Positions 58,540-64,000 of a stretch of 64,000 nucleotides of DNA are shown piece after piece. The notes under the pieces were generated by a model. The model worked only from the letters and a program-made list of their open reading frames with translations, had not been told where the DNA came from and did no database searches. The translations under genes and the position numbers were made by a program. The first letter of the stretch is position 1. The number at the start of each line of letters is the position of its first letter. Origin of the DNA: Geosiphon pyriformis (Eukaryota; Glomeromycota; Glomeromycetes; Archaeosporales; Geosiphonaceae); the NCBI GenBank assembly GCA_016748015.1, contig JAAOMT010000088.1, positions 352,286 to 416,285 on the forward strand, written 5' to 3'.

Positions 58540-59050
58540 ACTGGGGATACGAGACGCAAACAGCTTCGCGAAACCCAAGCGTATGGCTCTCTTCATGAAG
58601 TCCGGCATTCCCACTCCATTTACATGGTATTCCCCAATAAAAGGTGTAGGTAAATAGGCTCTTATGACGTCAGTCGTATTGATCGTCTTTGCAAATCTAT
58701 GAACGACTTTTGCTCAAAGAAAGATAAAGTAAATACCTCCTTAAACGTAAGAAAGGTAAAGTCAAATACGATTATGCCTATGCAGTAAATGATCTTACAC
58801 TCGCAGGCAGAAATATACAGAAAGGCTGTCACATTTTTCACTCACAAATTTGCTATCGGACATGGTAAAGGGAAAAACACGACAAAACAGTTAGAAAGAA
58901 ACTATGAGGGGGCATTATCAATTTCGTCAAAGTCTGATGACCAAGACAGAAGAATTCGAAGTCCGAGTTATTATCCAAAATGAGGCCTATACCTTTAAAA
59001 TTGTATCTGGTCTTACCAATAGTCGTTACATAAAAATGCTGAGTATTTAA
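58540..59050 (+). pseudogene. Broken coding segment, unknown protein
   Basis: A block with more G+C and CpG than its flanks. Coding-like translation appears in successive frames: QLRETQAYGSLHEVRHSHS and IYMVFPNKR near 58,560-58,645; GSYDVSRIDRLCKSMNDF near 58,660-58,715; an open stretch at 58,789-58,983; and MTKTEEFEVRVIIQNEAY with TFKIVSGLTNSRYIKMLSI, ending in a stop near 59,049. Stops and at least one frame change break it. I do not recognise the family. It may be a recent pseudogene or a gene whose introns I have not resolved. Confidence 0.35.
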
Positions 59051-59644
59051 TTATTATTAATGTGTTACAATCCATCCGTAATATATATATCTTAGATATA
59101 AATGAGTTCCTTAGATTGAGAACCGAGCTGCTATTAAAAAAAAAGTTTGAATTCATAAAATTAGATTTAAATATTTAAACTAATTTTAAACTTGACAGTG
59201 TATAAAAAGATATTTTACTAAAAATAAAAGCTGATTTCCTTATCTCTAAATAATCAGCTAAATTATTTCTGCAGGATTTAAATAACTCTATAAGACTAAT
59301 TATCAATCTTCGAATCATGATTATTTGATTTGCTATCTTATTTTGGGATTTCACTCATTTAAACTTTAAAATAAATATAAATCAACATATTATTGGTCGT
59401 TATGCTTGTACCAATCAATAAATGGGAGAATGAGATTTTCCAATTTTGGTTGAGAGAAATTTAGTATCAAAATTTCCTTTTAAAGAAACTATTTTTGATA
59501 AAGTCTAAGTTTTTTAGCTTGGCATATGCCATAGATAGTTAAAATTTATGATCTCCAGCTAAAGCGTTGAACACCTTATTTTTTATAAAAATCTCCATAA
59601 GAAATATTTTTTAAATTTTTATTTCTAACCATTTAATTTTCAAA
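59051..59644. other. AT-rich intergenic DNA upstream of the small secreted peptide ORF
   Basis: No ORF. Several stretches resemble 56,040-56,530 ('aaaatattttactaaaaataaaagct', 'aaatttccttttaaa', 'agcgttgaacac'), indicating a low-copy duplicated intergenic segment. Confidence 0.4.
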
Positions 59645-59836
59645 ATGTCCAAGAAAACTTTTAACCTTTTTCTTATCACTATTTTGCTATTTATCTTAAT
59701 CGTTATTAACATCTTAACTAAGGTGAAAGCTCTACCAGGGCCCGTTTTTGCGGTAGAAGGAAAAGGAGCCTCTGCGGGCGAAGGAAAAGGAGGAATATTT
59801 GTTTCTGCTGGAGAAGGAAAAAGCAAATCGCCATAA
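59645..59836 (+). CDS. Candidate small secreted peptide with GEGK repeats
   Basis: A 63-residue ORF. Residues 1-29 (MSKKTFNLFLITILLFILIV then INILTKVKA) have a basic start and a long hydrophobic core, a textbook signal peptide with a likely cut after VKA. The mature part of about 34 residues has three related units, VEGKGASA, GEGKGGIFVSA and GEGKSKSP, rich in Gly, Lys and Ser. No Cys. Secreted repeat peptides of this size occur among fungal effectors and processed pheromone-like peptides, but no family is recognised. Codon use and CpG are higher than in the flanks. A short ORF could arise by chance; the signal peptide plus repeats is the main support. Confidence 0.5.
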   Translation: MSKKTFNLFLITILLFILIVINILTKVKALPGPVFAVEGKGASAGEGKGGIFVSAGEGKSKSP

Positions 59837-59860
59837 CTATATTGAAAATAAGGATAATGA

Positions 59861-60088
59861 TGTGACGCCCACTTCATCAGACTCCCGAAAAACCAAAATG
59901 AGGAAGAAAATAACTATCTGCTAAAGTCCTGCAGCGGTATTGCCGTTGGTACCCTTAAATTCGTCGCTTTAGCTGGTGACAACAATGAGTTTGTTGGACA
60001 AGATATTGTTAACAGTGTCTTATTGTTCCCAGTGCCTGTTAGACTTGTTCCTATGTTCCTATGCTGTTTGTATCTTTTGGTAGTGTAG
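59861..60088 (+). pseudogene. Coding-like stretch downstream of the small peptide ORF
   Basis: Open for 75 codons without an initiating Met, in the same frame as the peptide ORF but separated by four stops. Translation includes CDAHFIRLPKNQNEEENNY, GIAVGTLKFVALAGDNN and EFVGQDIVNSVLLF. It could be an exon or a relic. An intron joining it to the upstream ORF was tried by eye (gtgaaa at 59,723 to ag at 59,880) and gives a stop at once. Confidence 0.3.
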
Positions 60089-60870
60089 TGGGGCCCTTGG
60101 TGGTAGATTCGTGATTAGATAGTTATCCGCTAAAGATTTTAATTTTGGTGTAATAATTTATCTAGAGATTTGTAAAATTAGCTTAGAAAATATAGTTAGA
60201 ATGATATTGAGAATATTAAAAGGGAGAAAATTTGATCTTACTTTTATTATATCAATATTTTGAAGCATAAAAATTTTTAATAAAAAGAAAAAATATCAAT
60301 AAACTTTGAAATTTTTTTTATTGCTTAACTTTTGGCATTTCAAATAACAAGTTTGATTGTTTATTTATTCTTTTTACTTAATTTGGGTTTTAAAAATAAA
60401 CAATTAGGATTGGATAAAACACAAATTGTTATGCTAAAAATTAGGTTAATATTGGTTTAAGGTTATTTTAATAAGGTTCCCTTTATGATTAATTAGACCA
60501 CAGTTTGAAGTAATAATTTTTCCCTAATTTTTGATTTATTGGTTATTGATTGAAAGATTTGAACGTTCTCCTTTACAGTAAAAATTATTTTTGTTTTTAG
60601 CAATTGTTACACATAAAATACAATTAACTCAATTTCTAAAATAGGATTATAATTTTAATAAATATTTCTTTAAATAGTAATAAAAGAACAAGACAATAGC
60701 TTTTAAACAGCATTGTCGATATTATAATAGTATTAAAAATTTCGATTATAATATTTCTATTAAACGATTTTTGTAAATTAGGGTTTGATCATTATGAAAC
60801 ATTTCTGATTTTATTAAAACGACTTTTAAAGTTAAAGTAAGGTTATTAAAACTTCACAAGAAGCTACACT

Positions 60871-60908
<38 letters not shown>

Positions 60909-61489
60909 ATGATAAATAAATTTTTAGGTTAAAATCATTTTCGGCATTTTCTAAAATTGGAAAAGGGGTATTGTAATTTCAGATTATTTTTGAGATTAAA
61001 TCTGTATTGGTTATAAGATGTTTATTTGAGTTGATAGTGGTTATTTAGTTTGCATTTTTATTTTTATTTTTATTTTGAAAGATAAAAAATTGAATTTTTT
61101 GTTTTTAAGGGAAAACTAATCTTAATGATCCACAGAACATTTAAGCAACTATTTTTGGAAAATCTTTTAATTAGAATAGCCTGCACTCCTGATGTGTGAT
61201 TATAGAATAATTTAATTTTATCATCGAACGCTGATCCAAAAATATTTAAAGAAACTGTTGTGTTATTGTTATTGAATGAACTCAAGGATAATAATTTGAA
61301 ATTTTTTTTAACATATTAGACTAAAATGACGAATCCCTTTTAATTTATGAGAAAGATTGGTTAAATTGCGTCAAAAAAATAGTCTATTCAAAATTCGGTA
61401 TAAAATGCAGCAAAGTATACCTCATTTTTATTCCTCCAAGTGAAATCTATCAAAACTCTGAAAAAAACTAAAATCTCTAAAATTCAAAG
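60089..61489. other. Intergenic DNA, no gene
   Basis: AT-rich with one (GAT)n run. A minus-strand open stretch at 61,070-61,285 has no supporting motif. Confidence 0.4.
60871..60907 (+). repeat. (GAT)n microsatellite
   Basis: About twelve GAT triplets. Confidence 0.9.
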
Positions 61490-61702
61490 ATGTCTAACCT
61501 AGGGTTATATACCGCTTCGGTTAATAGTTCCTTAATTCGTAATGCGGCCGAGCTTCGTCAAATTATTCCTCTTCAACCACTTAATCGTCAACAAATTATT
61601 GCACCAAATGGATTTCTTGAAGGTCAAAACATCGATTTTAGAAGAAAGGAAGAATTGATTGAATCTACATTTCACTTTTTGTATAGGCCAGCAAATCCTT
61701 AA
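61490..61702 (+). CDS. Short ORF of unknown function, possible first exon
   Basis: 70 residues beginning MSNLGLYTASVNSSLIRNAA and containing LRQIIPLQPLNRQQIIAPNG. The composition is protein-like, with several CpG-containing codons and A-rich sequence before the ATG (ctaaaatctctaaaattcaaag). No domain or signal peptide recognised. It ends 56 bp before a long 16-bp tandem repeat. It may be a small protein or the 5' exon of a gene disrupted by the repeat. Confidence 0.4.
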   Translation: MSNLGLYTASVNSSLIRNAAELRQIIPLQPLNRQQIIAPNGFLEGQNIDFRRKEELIESTFHFLYRPANP

Positions 61703-61758
61703 AGGAATTCCAGTAAATTCTTGGACAATCGAAAACCTTTTTATCCTCTAAATTTCTG

Positions 61759-61998
61759 CTCCTTTTCTGTTCTGTTTTTTTTCTGTTCTGCTCCTTTTCT
61801 GTTCTGTTTTTTTTCTGTTCTGCTCGTTTTCTGTTCTGCTCCTTATCTGTTCTGCTCCTCTTCTGTTCTGCTCCTTTTCTGTTCTGCTCCTTTTCTGTTC
61901 TGTTTTTTTTCTGTTCTGCTCCTTTTCTGTTCTGCTCCTCTTCTGTTCTGCTCCTTTTCTGTTCTGCTCCTTTTCTGTTCTGTTTTTTTTCTGTAATA
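61759..61998 (+). repeat. 16-bp tandem repeat, 15 units, with higher-order structure
   Basis: Unit CTCCTTTTCTGTTCTG alternates with TTTTTTTTCTGTTCTG and a CTCCTCTTCTGTTCTG variant. Units 6-10 and 11-15 have nearly the same order, so an 80-bp block has duplicated. The plus strand has no stops in the array, giving a spurious 91-codon Phe/Cys/Leu ORF (61,721-61,996). Confidence 0.9.
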
Positions 61999-62837
61999 AC
62001 TATTTAGTTTATCTGTGTTATCATTTACGGTATAAAAGAATTTCTAAACTTTTTGATTATACTAAAATAAATCTTACAAGTATTGTGAATCATTTAGAAA
62101 ATTTTGCTTATTTTCTCGCAGTTGTTTGAACATGATATTTTTAAATTGATACAATATTATAACTAATAGTTAATTATATGAACTAAAACCATAAAAGTTG
62201 TTTGTATCATTTCGAGTTTTCTCTAATCTATTGTGCATAATCAAATTTATTTTAAGCCACATAAAGTGGGATAAAAAGATAAAAAATTTTAATATTGTTT
62301 TCAAAAAGAAGTAACTAGTATTTTGGTTAACTTTGTATAATGTTTGACTTTTAATAATATTAAAGGAATTTGTTATTTCACTTTTCGAACTTTTATTAAC
62401 ATATACGTTTATAGTTAAAATATATTATATATGACAAATTTGTTGTCTCCATCTATTGTTTTTAACCTTTTTGGGTTTAAGTGACATCAAATGATTGAGA
62501 GATGTACCACACAACATATTATTTTTAACAAGAAATCTAGATATTGTCTCTCATATGTAATAACTTGTACACGTTTTACATTTAAATTTATATATATATA
62601 ACTCATGGTAATACTCAAGCTCTCTCACTCGAAATTTGAAAATAAAGGTTAATTCATCTTGAAAATATTTTTTGTTAAAAATGTATTAGAACATTAGCAT
62701 TCTTTCTAGAAATAAAAGTAATAGTCGTGGAATTTACAATATCGCATCACTGACATTGTTTTAACTTATCTTCACCAAAATATTTTATTTCTTAGTGTAT
62801 CAATATAAAGAAACTAAAGCCTGAAATTTTAAACAAA

Positions 62838-62869
<32 letters not shown>

Positions 62870-64000
62870 AAAAAATATTTCTAGAATTAATAGTATCTTA
62901 CCTATATTAATTTTAACAGAAAATAACTGAATAAAAATTTCAATTAAAACATATAAACACTGGTTTCAAGCCTTAAAAAACAAGTCAAAATGTTTAAGAT
63001 AACCAAAGCAAAACTGTTTGGATGATTAATAAAAATTCGGTTTTTTTAAAAAAGGATTATAGACAGCCCTTCTATATGTATGGAGATGAAAAAAAAAATG
63101 TCTTTTCTAAATAAAAAGCGTGAATCTGGCAGATTCTGAAAGGCTTTTTATTATACATTACACTAAAACTAATTTTAAATTCTCAAGATATTTTTTATTC
63201 AGATGTGAAAAAAATTTACAGAAAAGGAAAATATAGAGTTTATTTTAAGTTAAAAAAGAATCAGAAGTTATTGGAAAGTGAATAACAGCCAAATAAAAAA
63301 TAATGAATATATATATATATATATAGAAAATAAATATTCTTTAATAAGATAATCCGTTACCATTTTTTAAAGATATTTCACCAATAATGAGAGGAATCGA
63401 TGCAAAGAGTTTTTTTTATATTTACTAAGTCTGAGGAAGAATAAACTAGAACGATTAATCATTTTTAATTATAAATTCAATTTATTAGCTCAAATTTAAT
63501 ATATTATCCATTGTAATTAAAATATAAATCTACCTTCTTAGGCCTATTAGTGAAGAAAATTTAAATTAAACCGATATATTAACAAACGAATCACAAGTTT
63601 CTTTGATATAATTTAACTAAATGGAGTATTATATTCTAAATTAGGCAGCAATATAATTAAGTGCCACGTTTTGCATTTCTCCGGAATTTACCTTAAATAA
63701 GCTAAGATGTGGCTATTTCGACGGGAAAAGTTTTTTTTCCTTAATATATCCTTTATAAGAGAAAAATTGATTGATTAAAACCATTGACTGATTGGAGGCA
63801 ATGGTACAATAATCTCGTCCCTTTATTGAATATTAGTGACGATCTAATAACCCTAATTAGAATTTTATCTTAGAATCAAGTAATCCTTGCTTAAAAGCTA
63901 TTCTCAAAGACAAGGAATAAAGATTAGTGAAAATAGTTTGTTGGCATAAGGACACATAATTAAAACAGTGAAAATGATAAAATTCGTGTTAAAATTGATT
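61999..64000. other. Intergenic DNA to the window end, no gene
   Basis: No open frame of interest. Contains (GAAA)n at 62,837-62,871 and a short (AT)n near 63,307-63,325. Confidence 0.45.
62837..62871 (+). repeat. (GAAA)n microsatellite
   Basis: About eight GAAA units. Confidence 0.9.

Noticed and set aside
59611-59877. Minus-strand ORF of 88 codons with repeated PSPAE
   Set aside because: Antisense of the GEGK repeats of the secreted peptide ORF. The plus strand has the signal peptide and is preferred, although I cannot exclude the minus strand by sequence alone.
61721-61996. 91-codon Phe/Cys/Leu ORF
   Set aside because: Produced by a stop-free 16-bp tandem repeat; unit length is not a multiple of three and composition is not protein-like.

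Overview
The window looks like nuclear DNA of an AT-rich fungus. The few live genes have short GT-AG introns, the intergenic DNA is extremely AT-rich, and the coding content is dominated by Ty3/gypsy, LINE-like and Tc1/mariner-type DDE elements. The style of these elements resembles what I know from arbuscular mycorrhizal fungi (Glomeromycotina, for example Rhizophagus). That assignment is inference from sequence style, not a database match.

The window has two compartments. Bases 1 to about 35,500 are a transposon graveyard with very few CpG dinucleotides and many transition-type nonsense mutations. From about 35,500 to 64,000 the sequence is mostly single-copy, CpG is no longer rare, and there are a handful of genes.

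Left compartment. 4,639-11,140 is a plus-strand Ty3/gypsy element (family 1) with about 925-bp LTRs. It keeps a dUTPase-like domain, RT, RNase H, integrase and an extra 3' ORF, but lacks gag and protease. 12,454-32,520 is a nest at least four levels deep. A minus-strand LINE-like ORF1 relic is split by a minus-strand family-1 gypsy copy (14,268-32,297). That copy is split by a DDE transposon (17,012-29,013 with inverted repeats). The transposon is split by a plus-strand gypsy element of a second family (17,130-24,863). The innermost element is the best preserved: its RT YLDD box and its integrase HHCC and DDE residues are intact. The outer layers are progressively more eroded. At 33,440-34,230 lies an almost G+C-free fossil of a family-1 integrase. 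Across the block, C:G to T:A changes have turned catalytic Asp into Asn (RT, protease, RNase H, dUTPase, transposase), zinc-ligand Cys/His into Tyr, and CAA/CAG/TGG into stops.

Right compartment. 42,217-43,365 is a two-exon C2H2 zinc-finger gene with a long His/Gln tract and a TATA-type promoter. 51,974-52,783 is a two-exon secreted double-psi beta-barrel (expansin/RlpA-like) gene with a Ser-rich tail. 59,645-59,836 may encode a 63-residue secreted peptide with GEGK repeats. 61,490-61,702 is a short ORF of unknown function, followed by a 16-bp tandem repeat. Fragments of broken coding sequence lie at 54,480-55,180 (LINE ORF2 tail) and 58,540-59,050. The remainder is AT-rich intergenic DNA with microsatellites.

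The host genes do not form a pathway. The two gypsy families share the same primer-binding-site pattern, and both carry an unexplained extra ORF between integrase and the 3' LTR.
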